A stretch of 64,000 nt of DNA from the NCBI GenBank assembly GCA_021324185.1, contig JAJPJN010000076.1:56948-120947 (forward strand), given 5' to 3'. The notes under the pieces were generated by a model. It was not told where the DNA came from, ran no database searches, and saw nothing but the letters and a program-made list of their open reading frames with translations. Position 1 is the stretch's first letter, and every line of letters starts with the position of its first letter. The DNA comes from Terriglobia bacterium. GTDB lineage: Bacteria > Acidobacteriota > Terriglobia > Bryobacterales > Bryobacteraceae. Made by a program: the position numbers and the translations under genes. This document shows positions 36,527-45,819 of this stretch, one piece after another.

Positions 36527-39342
36527 TAGGCCAAATATTCCGGCAGGACTGAAGCACACGTTGCGCATACGGTCGGAAACTCAGGATTGCTGCCCACATC
36601 GGTCGTGTATTTCCAGCAGCGCTCGCATTTATCGCCTCTGGCTCGCTGCACTGTGATAGTCAGCTCGCCCGCGGCGGCATCTTCCTGAAGATCTACCTGT
36701 GAGACGATCAACCACCCCGGCAAGTCACGCAGGTGCTTTTCGAGCAGCCGGTACGCAGGCCCGGAGGCTTGGAGGGTAACCGCCGCTTCCAGTGACGAAC
36801 CGATAATTTTGTCTTCGCGCGCCGTATCCAGCGCCTTGAGCACCTGATCGCGTACCGGAACAAGTTTGTCCCAATCGGCTGCCGCCGCCCGTTGCGCATC
36901 GGTAATGCCTTCGGTCAATTCGTCCGGAGCGGGGAAGTACGCCAGGTGAACACTTTCCGCTTTCTGGCCGTCTGTCTGAACGTGCTGCCAAACTTCTTCG
37001 CAGGTGAAAGAAAGGATGGGCGCGAGCAGCCGCACGAGAGCCAGGCTCAAGCGATGCAGAACCGTTTGCGTTATGCGGCGGGCAGTGCGGCTGCCGGTAT
37101 AGAGACGATCCTTCGAAACATCGAAGTAGAGCGCGCTGAGATCCGTAACGACGAAATCGTAGACAGCGCGATAGACCTTATGAAACGCGTACTCTTCGTA
37201 TGCCGCACGGCAGCGCCGGACCAGGTCTTCGGCGCGGACTAGAATCCACGCGTCCATGCCCGGCAAGTCTGCGCCAGCGACGGTGTGTGTCGCAGGATGG
37301 AAGTCATGAAGATTCCCGAGCATGTAACGGAAGCCGCTGTTGCGGAATGTTCGATAGGCCTCCTGGAGCTGGTTCAGGATCGTTTCTGACAGACGCACGT
37401 CTTCGGTGAAATCGACGGAGGCGACCCAGAGCCGAAGAACATCGGCTCCCTTGTCGCGAATGATTTCCGCCGGCTCAATGATGTTGCCGAGAGATTTGGA
37501 CATGGCCCGGCCTTCGGCATCAAGCGTCCAGCCGTGAGTGGCGCATTCGCGATAGGGCGAAGAGTTCTTTAGCGCCACGCCAATCAGGAGGGAGCTGTGA
37601 AACCAGCCGCGATACTGATCGCCGCCCTCGATATACATGTCCGACGGCCAGCTAACGCCGTTCTGCGGAATCAATGTTGCGAGGTGGCTGGAGCCGGAAT
37701 CGAACCAGACATCGAGAATGTCGCTCTCTTTGCGGAATGTCGTGTTTCCACATTGCGCGCAGGCGCGGCCCGGGCCCATTAACTCTTCCGCCGTCTGCGA
37801 ATACCAAATGTCTGCAGTATGCGCCCGAAACTGCGCGACAACATTTTCGAGTACGGCGCGATCGACGAACGGCGTCGAGCAGTTTTCGCAATAAAACACG
37901 ATAATCGGAACGCCCCAGACACGCTGCCGGGAGATGCACCAATCGGGCCGCATCGCGATCATGTTCGTCATGCGCTCTTCGCCCCAGCTCGGATGCCAGC
38001 TTACTTGTTTGATGGCTTCGAGAGCGCGCGCCCGGAGTTCATTCCGCTCCATCCCGATAAACCATTGCTCGGTTGCGCGGAAGATGACCGGCTTGTGGCA
38101 ACGCCAGCAATGCGGGTAACTGTGCTCCAGCCGCGCCTGCCCGGCCAGCGCGCCGTGCTGTTCGAGAAGCTTGATGACGATCGGATTGGCCTCCCAAACC
38201 GTCTTGCCGATTAACTCTTCCGGGAAAATGCCACTCGCGCCATCGGCATAAAAAAAGCGGCCGGCTGCATCGACCGGGCAGTAGACCGGGACGCCGTAAC
38301 GCCGGCCGATCACGAAATCTTCCTGGCCATGACCAGGCGCAGTGTGAACTGCGCCTGTGCCCTGTTCCAACGTGACGTGGTCGCCAAGCAGGCCGAGTGA
38401 CTCCCGCTCGATAAACGGATGCCGGAAAACGGCGCGCTCCAGCTTCGTGCCTGGGAATTTTGCCACTACCGTTTGATCCCAGCCGAGCGCTTCCGCCACC
38501 TGCGGCAGCAAACCTTCGGCAACAATGGCGATGCCCTGCGGGGTGTCTACTGCGACGTATTCAAACTTGGGATTGAATGCGATCGCTAAATTCGCCGGAA
38601 TCGTCCACGGCGTGGTTGTCCAGATGAGGCAATAGACAACGCGTCCGGCCAGCGCCGGGTCAAGCGCGGCCGGATCGGAAGCGAGCCGAAAGCGCACATA
38701 TATCGAGGGGCTGGTGTGATTTTCGTACTCGACTTCTGCTTCCGCGAGCGCCGTCCGGTCATGGATGCACCAGTGGACCGGCTTCAGGCCTTTATAGATG
38801 TAGCCCTGATGAAGAAAATCGACGAACGCCTGCGCGATGACCGCCTCATATTCGGCAGACATGGTGAGGTACGGATCGTCCCAACGGCCAAGCACGCCGA
38901 GGCGCTTGAACTCGGTGCGGTGAATGGCGACGAATTTGGCCGCGTAAGAGCGGCAGTGCGCGCGAATCTCAGCGATACTCATTTGCGCTTTGCGCTTGCC
39001 GAGTTCCTGATCGACTTTGAATTCGATGGGCAGGCCGTGACAATCCCAACCGGGAATGTAAGGCGAATCGAAGCCGGCCATCGTCTTCGACTTGACGATG
39101 AAGTCTTTCAGAATCTTGTTGAATGCCGTGCCGAGGTGAATGTTTCCGTTTGCATAGGGCGGCCCGTCGTGCAGAACATATTGCGCGAGCCCGGCGCGTG
39201 ATTCACGAATGCGCTGGTACAGGTCGATTTTGTCCCAGTGTTCGAGCAGTTTCGGCTCGTTCGAAGGCAGATTTGCCTTCATGGGGAAGCTTGTTTTCGG
39301 CAGGTTGACCGTTTTTTTCAGGTCAACAGAGGAAACATTCAT
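36526..39342 (-). CDS. ileS: Isoleucyl-tRNA synthetase (bacterial type 1)
   Basis: A 938-residue class I synthetase charging tRNA-Ile. The HIGH-type motif is YANGNIHLG near residue 66; the KMSKS motif is AMSKSLGN near 600; an editing domain lies between, with WTTTPWTIPANLAI. The C-terminal zinc finger is CERCWKYT with CATCAS. The zinc finger and length identify the common bacterial type, not the mupirocin-resistant type. It is first in ileS-lspA-lgt. No attenuator or T-box could be seen in the 336-base upstream region. Confidence 0.96.
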   Translation of the reverse strand: MNVSSVDLKKTVNLPKTSFPMKANLPSNEPKLLEHWDKIDLYQRIRESRAGLAQYVLHDGPPYANGNIHLGTAFNKILKDFIVKSKTMAGFDSPYIPGWDCHGLPIEFKVDQELGKRKAQMSIAEIRAHCRSYAAKFVAIHRTEFKRLGVLGRWDDPYLTMSAEYEAVIAQAFVDFLHQGYIYKGLKPVHWCIHDRTALAEAEVEYENHTSPSIYVRFRLASDPAALDPALAGRVVYCLIWTTTPWTIPANLAIAFNPKFEYVAVDTPQGIAIVAEGLLPQVAEALGWDQTVVAKFPGTKLERAVFRHPFIERESLGLLGDHVTLEQGTGAVHTAPGHGQEDFVIGRRYGVPVYCPVDAAGRFFYADGASGIFPEELIGKTVWEANPIVIKLLEQHGALAGQARLEHSYPHCWRCHKPVIFRATEQWFIGMERNELRARALEAIKQVSWHPSWGEERMTNMIAMRPDWCISRQRVWGVPIIVFYCENCSTPFVDRAVLENVVAQFRAHTADIWYSQTAEELMGPGRACAQCGNTTFRKESDILDVWFDSGSSHLATLIPQNGVSWPSDMYIEGGDQYRGWFHSSLLIGVALKNSSPYRECATHGWTLDAEGRAMSKSLGNIIEPAEIIRDKGADVLRLWVASVDFTEDVRLSETILNQLQEAYRTFRNSGFRYMLGNLHDFHPATHTVAGADLPGMDAWILVRAEDLVRRCRAAYEEYAFHKVYRAVYDFVVTDLSALYFDVSKDRLYTGSRTARRITQTVLHRLSLALVRLLAPILSFTCEEVWQHVQTDGQKAESVHLAYFPAPDELTEGITDAQRAAAADWDKLVPVRDQVLKALDTAREDKIIGSSLEAAVTLQASGPAYRLLEKHLRDLPGWLIVSQVDLQEDAAAGELTITVQRARGDKCERCWKYTTDVGSNPEFPTVCATCASVLPEYLA

Positions 39343-39678
39343 GGGATCGCTCGAACGCAGAATAGTCCTGACGCCTTGTGCGCGGCTGGCCCACCGCGCA
39401 CAACTCGCTCTGGTGGCCTTGTGCGCTTCTACTTCATGGTAGCGGACGAATGAAGCCGCTCAGGAAAGAGCACGTGGAGGCATGGTTTGGGAGATTACCT
39501 TTTAGCCGGGTCACAAACCGGCGTGGTTTATTTTTTGGCGGCTCACGGCCCGGCTACTTACTTGAAAAGGATGAACTTAGAGGATTATCTGAGCTGCTGA
39601 GCCGCGTCGCGCGGGTGGCATTTTGTTCATTTTGCGGAATTTGAGAGCGTACAGTCGTTGACGAGAAAAGGAAACCGA
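39343..39678. other. Intergenic region between ileS and the AAA+ ATPase
   Basis: Promoters for both divergent genes should be here, but none is called. One short ORF (39450-39644, 64 residues, starting MKPLRKEH and ending CSFCGI) could be a small protein, but it has a poor ribosome site and no recognisable motif, so it is not annotated as a gene. Confidence 0.5.
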
Positions 39679-40710
39679 ATGCGATCTCAAACCCAATCGG
39701 CGCGCACGAAGCGCGGGTCCTTGCCGGACGATCCCGGCGGTGTGGCTGCCCAACTCCGCCAACTGCTGGTCGGGCAACCGGAGGCGATCGATACGATCGT
39801 TCCGTACATTCAAATGCAGCAGGCCGGGCTGGCGCCGGAAGGCCGCCCGGTTGGCGTGGTGCTGCTGCTCGGCCCGACGGGGACCGGCAAGACACGAACG
39901 GTGGAAGCTCTCGCAGAGGTCCTTCACGGCAGCAGCAAGAATTTGCTGAAGGTCGATTGCGGCGAGTTTCAGATGGAACATGAGGTCGCAAAACTGATTG
40001 GCGCGCCTCCCGGCTATTTGGGTCATCGGGAAACGCAGCCCATGCTGACGCAGGCGAAGCTCAACTCGGTTGCCTCCGAACGCAACGATACTTCGCTGGT
40101 GCTCTTTGACGAGATTGAAAAGGCGGCGCCTTCCATGACCCGCCTGTTGCTCGGCATTCTCGATAAAGCGACTCTGCGCCTGGGCGACAACTCCAGCGTC
40201 AATTTCGAACGCAGCCTGATCTTTCTCACCAGCAATCTGGGCGCGCGATCGATCCAGCGCGCCAACAAACCCGATTTCGGTTTTGAAGCGATGTTGCCGC
40301 CGGTCGTGCAGTACGACCCAGCCAAGGTTCAGAACATCGGAATGGCGGCCGTACGCCAGAAGTTCTCTCCGGAGTTTGTCAACCGTATCGACTCCGTCAT
40401 CACCTACAAGCCGTTGAACCGTGAGGCGTGCGAGCAGATACTGGACCACATTTTCGCGAGCTTCTCGCGCCTCATTGCGTCGCGTCTCGCCGCCCGCAGT
40501 TTCCGGCTGATGTGCACCGCGGCGGGCCGCAGCTTGCTGCTCGATCAGGGCACAAGTATTGAATATGGGGCTCGCGAGCTGAAACGAACCGTACAGCGGA
40601 ACTTCATACAACCGGTCGCTTCCCTTGTGGCACAAGGGCGCGTCGCGCCGGGCGCCACCGTCATACTCGATGCGAAACAAGGAGAGTTCAACGTTTTAGT
40701 GCGGCAGTAG
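39679..40710 (+). CDS. Single-module AAA+ ATPase resembling ClpB/ClpA second domain
   Basis: A 343-residue protein with one AAA+ module: Walker A GPTGTGKT, Walker B LVLFDEIEKA, the region FLTSNLGARS, FVNRIDSVI, and the sensor-2 stretch EYGARELKR in the C-terminal small domain (about 240-343). This is the D2-type of ClpA/ClpB/ClpC. It has no N-domain, no first ATPase module, no middle domain and no IGF/L ClpP loop that I can see. Start ATG 39679, preceded by AAAAGGA. A stand-alone chaperone-like motor is inferred; its substrate is unknown. Confidence 0.82.
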   Translation: MRSQTQSARTKRGSLPDDPGGVAAQLRQLLVGQPEAIDTIVPYIQMQQAGLAPEGRPVGVVLLLGPTGTGKTRTVEALAEVLHGSSKNLLKVDCGEFQMEHEVAKLIGAPPGYLGHRETQPMLTQAKLNSVASERNDTSLVLFDEIEKAAPSMTRLLLGILDKATLRLGDNSSVNFERSLIFLTSNLGARSIQRANKPDFGFEAMLPPVVQYDPAKVQNIGMAAVRQKFSPEFVNRIDSVITYKPLNREACEQILDHIFASFSRLIASRLAARSFRLMCTAAGRSLLLDQGTSIEYGARELKRTVQRNFIQPVASLVAQGRVAPGATVILDAKQGEFNVLVRQ

Positions 40711-40736
40711 CGCGTTAGCCGTGCTATGCTCTCACA

Positions 40737-42032
40737 TTGTTTTCGCAAGTGACGTTGCAGCGCATACTGGTTGCCGGTCTTTTTCTGCTGTCGCTTGCGT
40801 TCTTCCTTGAACGCGGCGCTTATCGCGGCCTGCACGAATCGCGAACCGGTGATTTCGCGACCATTTACGCTGCGGCCCGTTGCTGGCTTCACCACGAAGG
40901 CCCATATGACCGCGCCGGTCTCGAGCGGGAGTTAGTTCAGGCCGGCGCGCCGTCCGTGCTGATTCGCGACCAGCTCCATCAGGCATCTCTGTATCCGATA
41001 TCCGCTTTCCCGTTTGTGGCCTTGCTGGCCTTTCTACCGTGGAGCGCCGCAAACATTATCTGGTGCATACTGTCGCTGGCCTGCTTCGCAGCTTCAATTG
41101 TGGCGCTGCTTCAGGATCTGGCAGTTTCCAAAACCGGCAAATGGATCGCAGCCAGCGCCTGCCTGTTCTTCTCTCCTACCTATGTCGGTGTCGTGAATGG
41201 AAATGCGAGCGTCATTTCGATCAGCCTGGCGATTCTTTCGCTCGATTTTGCAATCCACAAACGACTCTGGAAGAGCGGCGTGCTGTTCGGCGTCACGCTG
41301 TGTATCAAGCCGCAAATCGCGATTTGCTGTTTTCTCGCATTGTTGCTATGGAGGCGCCGGGCTGCGGTTGTGATCGGAGCCGTCGTCGCCGGGATCGTGT
41401 GGGCAGTTGCAATTCTGCACGCGTCTTCTTCCGGGCAAAGTTGGGGCTGGTTGGTCTCGTGGTGGCAAAACGTTGCGCATGAGGGTGCGTCCGGCGGCCT
41501 GGATGACTCGCGCCCTGGCAATCCGTTCGCTTCCGGATTTCTTAATGCGCAGACGCTTTCTTATCTGGTGAGTGGCAACGCGCTTTTCGCAGAGGGAATC
41601 GTATTTGCATTGGCGCTGGTGCTGGCGGTTCTCTATTTTCATTTCTCGCAGAATGAAAAGAATGGCCCGGGGCGCAAATGGGTGGACGCGGCCTTTTTCG
41701 CTGCCCTCAGTCTGGCAATCACTTACCACCGCTATTACGATGCGCAGTTGTTGTTAGCTGCGATCCCGACGGTGGTGTATTTATGGCAGAGCAGCCGGGT
41801 TCGAACTGCGGCGTTGGCTGGCTTGTGCCTGCTGGCGCTGGCTTTTCCCCTTCAATCGACAATTGACAGAATATTCGGGCCGGCGGCGGGGGACGATTCG
41901 CCGGCACTCGTGCTGTTGCGGCGTTATAAACCCTTCGTTGTTATATTGCTGGCTTTGGTCCTTTGCTCTTCCGCCATACTTGCGATGCGAACGCGAAATT
42001 CGCTCGCCAGCAGCGAAAGCCAGCGGGATTGA
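40737..42032 (+). CDS. GT87 family integral membrane glycosyltransferase
   Basis: A 431-residue membrane protein with about ten helices and the DUF2029/GT87 pattern: the extracellular loop SRTGDFATIYAAAR with an Asp, LYPISAFPFV and NGNASVISISLAIL. Members use polyprenyl-phosphate mannose or related donors. The start is TTG 40737, six bases after a TATGCT box, with no ribosome site; GTG 40749 is an alternative. Its 3' end overlaps the convergent GT4 gene by 109 bases, which is unusually long, so one of the two C-termini is encoded antisense to the other. Confidence 0.72.
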   Translation: MFSQVTLQRILVAGLFLLSLAFFLERGAYRGLHESRTGDFATIYAAARCWLHHEGPYDRAGLERELVQAGAPSVLIRDQLHQASLYPISAFPFVALLAFLPWSAANIIWCILSLACFAASIVALLQDLAVSKTGKWIAASACLFFSPTYVGVVNGNASVISISLAILSLDFAIHKRLWKSGVLFGVTLCIKPQIAICCFLALLLWRRRAAVVIGAVVAGIVWAVAILHASSSGQSWGWLVSWWQNVAHEGASGGLDDSRPGNPFASGFLNAQTLSYLVSGNALFAEGIVFALALVLAVLYFHFSQNEKNGPGRKWVDAAFFAALSLAITYHRYYDAQLLLAAIPTVVYLWQSSRVRTAALAGLCLLALAFPLQSTIDRIFGPAAGDDSPALVLLRRYKPFVVILLALVLCSSAILAMRTRNSLASSESQRD

Positions 42033-43153
42033 AAGACTTCCGCCCGGTAGGCCTGAACCTGCTTCTGCGCCATTTCTCCCATGCGCCTTGTTTTGTCCCG
42101 ATCGGCGAAGGCAGAAGCTATGGCCGCAGCGACGGAGCCGGCGGTTCGCTCTACTAGCCAACCGTTGACGCCGGGCTGGAGGAAGTCCTCGACCCCGCTC
42201 AGCCGGGTTGCAATCACCGGAAGGCCGGCCGCCGCGGCTTGAAAACAGACCAGGCTGAATGTCTCGTATGCGGAGGGGAAAACGTAGACATCCGATGCCC
42301 AGAAATACGGCCGTACGTCCTCCTGAAACCCTGCGAAATGAACATGCGAGCCCAGGTTGAGCCGTTTCGCATAGCCGCTGAACTCATCCATCTCGCCGGC
42401 GCTGCCTCCAATGACGATGAGGTGAATTGCGTGATTCCGAAGCCGAGCCATCGCCTCCAGGATCACCGCCAGGCCCTTGCGCGTAAAGCCACCCAAAGCG
42501 CAGAAACTCAGCAGAAAACTTTTAACCGGCACGCCGAAGCGTTGATGGATTGCTGCTCGAGAGAAATCGGCCGGGCGGCGAAAACTTTCGGTCTCGAGCG
42601 GGCTCGGAATAACAACCAGCTTTCCGGACGCAACCGGATAGGTGGATTCGATCTCGCGCGCCAATCCGTGTGACGGGACCACGATCTTCCGGGCGCGGCG
42701 GAAGGCGATGCCTTCCAACCAGGCGCACCAGCGGTAATTGATCATCCGCGCCATCCGGCGGGGCCAACTGCCGGCGATTGCATCGGAGTGATGTTTCAGG
42801 AAATAACGATGGCAGAATTGCGCATGCGCAATTTCACAGAACGGATAAGCTCCCTCCGCGGCTATCCGGACACGCGGCTTTTCGCGTACTCGCAGCCAGT
42901 ATGCAAGCGCGCTGAAAACAGCGAACAGAATGGTGCGCGCAAATACAGGGCTCGCCGGAAGCGGCACGCGCGTCTGCTTCAGAAGCGGAGCCGGGCGGAG
43001 ATCGGTGCGATCGACGATGGTATGAATCGGCCATTTACCCGCGAGCGCTTCCAGCATTTTCAGCAGGCAGCTTCCGGCAGGACTGGTTCGAGTAATAGAG
43101 GAATCAAAAACAACCAGAGCCGCGAAATTTTCGCTGTGGGGAGACTTTTGCAA
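41924..43153 (-). CDS. GT4 family glycosyltransferase (last gene of exopolysaccharide operon)
   Basis: A 409-residue cytoplasmic retaining glycosyltransferase with GT-B fold. C-terminal donor-binding motif is visible: PSAYETFSLVCFQAAAAGLPVIAT, including the E-x-F-x-x-x-x-x-E-like pattern with Gln at the second acidic position. Earlier parts show KIVVPSHGLAREIE and LLSFCALGGFTRKGL. An ATG at 43237 would overlap the acyltransferase, so I use TTG 43153, sixteen bases after its stop, where VVFDSSITRTSP begins the fold. It overlaps the end of the GT87 gene by 109 bases. Sugar specificity unknown. Confidence 0.75.
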   Translation of the reverse strand: MQKSPHSENFAALVVFDSSITRTSPAGSCLLKMLEALAGKWPIHTIVDRTDLRPAPLLKQTRVPLPASPVFARTILFAVFSALAYWLRVREKPRVRIAAEGAYPFCEIAHAQFCHRYFLKHHSDAIAGSWPRRMARMINYRWCAWLEGIAFRRARKIVVPSHGLAREIESTYPVASGKLVVIPSPLETESFRRPADFSRAAIHQRFGVPVKSFLLSFCALGGFTRKGLAVILEAMARLRNHAIHLIVIGGSAGEMDEFSGYAKRLNLGSHVHFAGFQEDVRPYFWASDVYVFPSAYETFSLVCFQAAAAGLPVIATRLSGVEDFLQPGVNGWLVERTAGSVAAAIASAFADRDKTRRMGEMAQKQVQAYRAEVFQSRWLSLLASEFRVRIASMAEEQRTKASNITTKGL

Positions 43154-43169
43154 TCGGCAATTTCCGCGC

Positions 43170-44336
43170 TCAGCCGGCCACGGGAACTTCCAGTTCAAGC
43201 GGACTCGGCTTGGGCTTGTCGCTGATACGGCGGCCAACCTGTATCATCGGCTTCTCGATTGCTCGATGTAAAATGTAGGCCACCCCGGTGGACAGGCCAA
43301 GAGTTCCAATGTAGATAAAGAGGCCTTGACCGGTCACGCTCCCGGGTTTAATGACTTGCTCCAAGGCGTTCAGGCACAAGATGTGAACCAGATAGATTCC
43401 ATACGATACCCTGCCCATAAACACCAAAGCGGGTGTCGATAAAATTCTGGTCCCCACTCCTTTGCAAGTTACTAAGCTGCCGATGATCAGGGTAACCGCC
43501 AGCGCGTACAGAACTGAAAAACCTCGAAGATGCGCCTGTGGCCGTAGAGATAACTGAGTCATGATCATCACTAGCAGTGCCAAAGGCGTCGTCAGCTTCG
43601 CCATTTGCCCAAATAACTGATACAGTCGCGGGCGCGATAGTAGCAGCGCCAATGAGACGCCCAGCAGGATGAAGCCATAACTTTCCAGATGATACGTCTC
43701 GCGGGCCTCCGAAAGAACGCCTTGAATAAGACAGATCAGGGCGCCCAATATGGCCACGGCGAACCGGGTATTTTGCCGTGTGCGCGGGATTCCGGCGACG
43801 AGTAGCGGCCAGAAAAGATAAAACTTTTCCTCAATGCCCATGGACCAGCTTTGGTAAAACGGCAGAGCGGAAGCGAATGCGGAACCGAACATCCAGGATG
43901 GGACTTCCTGAAAAAAGCTCAGATAATACGGCAGAGCGATGCGGAATGGAACGACCTTGGTTGCCCAGAGGTGAGTGCCAAGGATAAGAAATATATAGAC
44001 GGCAAGGACAAAGTAGTAGAGGGGCAATATCCGGAAGATCCGGCGCACGTAAAAACTGGTTACGTTCAGCCTGCCTTTGCGTGTTTCTTCCTGAAGTCCC
44101 AGGCGCGTAATCAGATATCCGCTCAGGACAAAGAAGATGGTAACTCCGACAAAACCTGAAACAAAGTTCTAGATCCGCTCGTGGAGATGAGCGGTAATTG
44201 CCAGAGATACCGCTATGGCGCGAACTCCATCCAGCTCCGGCATATATCTTTGCGCCTGATAATCATAGTAATTTAGCCGGCCCTTAGACGGCGCTTCAGG
44301 GCTGGTCTTGTTTACACTCACCAGAGCAGCAGCCAT
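43170..44336 (-). pseudogene. Acyltransferase 3 family protein interrupted by an in-frame TAG at codon 56
   Basis: Reading from ATG 44336 gives MAAALVSVNK, then MPELDGVRAIAVSLAITAHLHERI, then TAG (44169-44171), then NFVSGFVGVTIFFVLSGYLI in the same frame, on through RRIFRILPLYYF, SWMFGSAFASALPFYQSWSM and the final helices to 43170. Both sides of the TAG match the Acyltransferase 3 family, so one 388-residue gene is broken by a nonsense codon. The conserved His of the first helix (ITAHLH) lies before the stop. ATG 44336 is four bases after the WbaP-like gene's stop, the normal operon spacing. A restart at GTG 44048 would lack the first helices. It would have added O-acetyl groups to the polysaccharide. 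Confidence 0.85.
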
Positions 44337-44340
44337 TAAG

Positions 44341-45780
44341 CTAATATGCGCCCTTGGGCGAAAGCAATATACAGGCGGTTTTTAACAGGATGTAAATGTC
44401 CAGCCAGACGGACCAGTTACGAATGTAATAAGTATCCTCGGCTTCCTGGATCATCAGATTACCGTCGCTGCGCTCTGAAACCTGCCACAGGCCGGTGATT
44501 CCCGGCATCACGCCCGCGCGCAATTCGCGGAAAGCGGCCGGGAAACTCTCGAGATGGTAGTAGGGAAACGGACGCGGCCCGACCAGGCTCATATCGCCGC
44601 GCAATACATTCCAGAGTTGCGGCAATTCATCGAAGCTGTACCGCCGCAGAAAAGAGCCGATGCCTCGAATGACGCGCGGGTCCTTTTTCAGCTTGTAGTA
44701 CTGATACCAGGATTCCCGCTCCTCCGGATTGCTGTCCAGATATCCTTCAAGCATCTGCTCGGCATCGGCGTGCATGGTACGCAGCTTATAAATAGTCAGG
44801 CGGCGGCCGTTCTGCCCCCCGCGCTCCTGCCGGAAGAAAGCCGGCCCGCGGCTTTGCAATTTGATCCAAATAGCGCAGATTGCAAGCAACGGTGCGGATA
44901 ACAGGAAGAGCGGCACGGCGATGGCATAATCGAGCAGCCGTTTCAGCAGCCTGTTGCTCGGTAATAACAGATTTTTCTTTATCTCCAGGCCGAGAATGCC
45001 GTCGAGGTCGCGCGAGGTGATCCAGAGGCTTTGAATACCGAAAAGGTCCGGAATCACGATGACGCTGGGGAACGACAAGTTCTGAATCAGATTCGATAGC
45101 CGCTGGCGATCCATGCTGGGAATCGCAATCAAAGCGACCTTCGCACGGCCGTGAAATGCGCGAATCGAGGACAGCGGCCCAACCACGGGAATGCCTTCGA
45201 TTTGCGCGCCCCATTTTTCCGCGTCGTCGTCGAGGAATCCGACGGGTATAAAGCCGAGGTCGTGTTCTTTTTTCAATTTGCGGGCCAGCAGCGATCCGGT
45301 GCGCCCGGCTCCGAGAATTACCACCGGCTCGCCGCATATGCCCCGGCGGATGAGCACGTTCCGACACAGCGTTTCGAGCGCAGGCAGCATTGCCAGCGCA
45401 AAGGCCGCTGTCAGCAGCAAAACTCCGCGCGACCACTGGCGGTCCGCGAAGATATAGTTCCATGTCAGCAGCACGCCGAATATGGTGAGCGCTGCATAGA
45501 CCCGAACCCGCATCCGTTGGACCGCGCCAATGCCATAGCCTGGATACAGACCCAAAAAGTAATAGACCACCGGCAGGATCAGAACGCCAATTGCGAGTCC
45601 TTCATACTGCGGGCGCGCCAGCGTGATGGGAGAAAACGGGCGCAGCGCGAGCCGGACAAGGCAGGCAGCCAGCAGCGATAGTTCCAGCGCGAACACATCT
45701 ACAAGCACGAGCAGCACCGTCGGCCAGGAGCGCTGCCGGACAGATAGCGTGACTGGTTGTTGGAGCGCAGCGGTACTCAT
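44341..45780 (-). CDS. WbaP-like undecaprenyl-phosphate sugar phosphotransferase
   Basis: A 479-residue polyprenol glycosylphosphotransferase that starts repeat-unit synthesis by loading a sugar phosphate on undecaprenyl phosphate. The N-terminal half has four to five helices and a CoA-binding-like Rossmann part ([20 protein letters not shown]). The C-terminal half is the catalytic domain: [54 protein letters not shown] and [14 protein letters not shown] 45780 is used; GTG 45816 is a possible longer start. Sugar is uncertain: Glc or Gal is typical for this length. Confidence 0.9.
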   Translation of the reverse strand: MSTAALQQPVTLSVRQRSWPTVLLVLVDVFALELSLLAACLVRLALRPFSPITLARPQYEGLAIGVLILPVVYYFLGLYPGYGIGAVQRMRVRVYAALTIFGVLLTWNYIFADRQWSRGVLLLTAAFALAMLPALETLCRNVLIRRGICGEPVVILGAGRTGSLLARKLKKEHDLGFIPVGFLDDDAEKWGAQIEGIPVVGPLSSIRAFHGRAKVALIAIPSMDRQRLSNLIQNLSFPSVIVIPDLFGIQSLWITSRDLDGILGLEIKKNLLLPSNRLLKRLLDYAIAVPLFLLSAPLLAICAIWIKLQSRGPAFFRQERGGQNGRRLTIYKLRTMHADAEQMLEGYLDSNPEERESWYQYYKLKKDPRVIRGIGSFLRRYSFDELPQLWNVLRGDMSLVGPRPFPYYHLESFPAAFRELRAGVMPGITGLWQVSERSDGNLMIQEAEDTYYIRNWSVWLDIYILLKTACILLSPKGAY

Positions 45781-45819
45781 CGCCTGTTCACGCACTAAAC
45801 CTGAGTATGAGGCCACATT

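Noticed and set aside
36568..36568. ATG start for lspA inside ileS
   Set aside because: GTG 36526, which shares a base with the ileS stop, gives the normal LspA length.
39450..39644. 64-residue ORF upstream of the AAA+ ATPase
   Set aside because: Weak start and no motif; kept only as a note in the intergenic entry.
39343..39678. T-box or attenuator before ileS
   Set aside because: No conserved T-box sequence or clear specifier/terminator stem is visible in the leader.
39577..40680. 367-codon open frame on the minus strand
   Set aside because: Antisense to the AAA+ ATPase, whose Walker motifs are clear; composition is that of a mirror frame.
43170..44048. Acyltransferase annotated as a 292-residue protein from GTG 44048
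   Set aside because: Family sequence continues in frame upstream to and beyond TAG 44169; a shorter start would omit the first helices.
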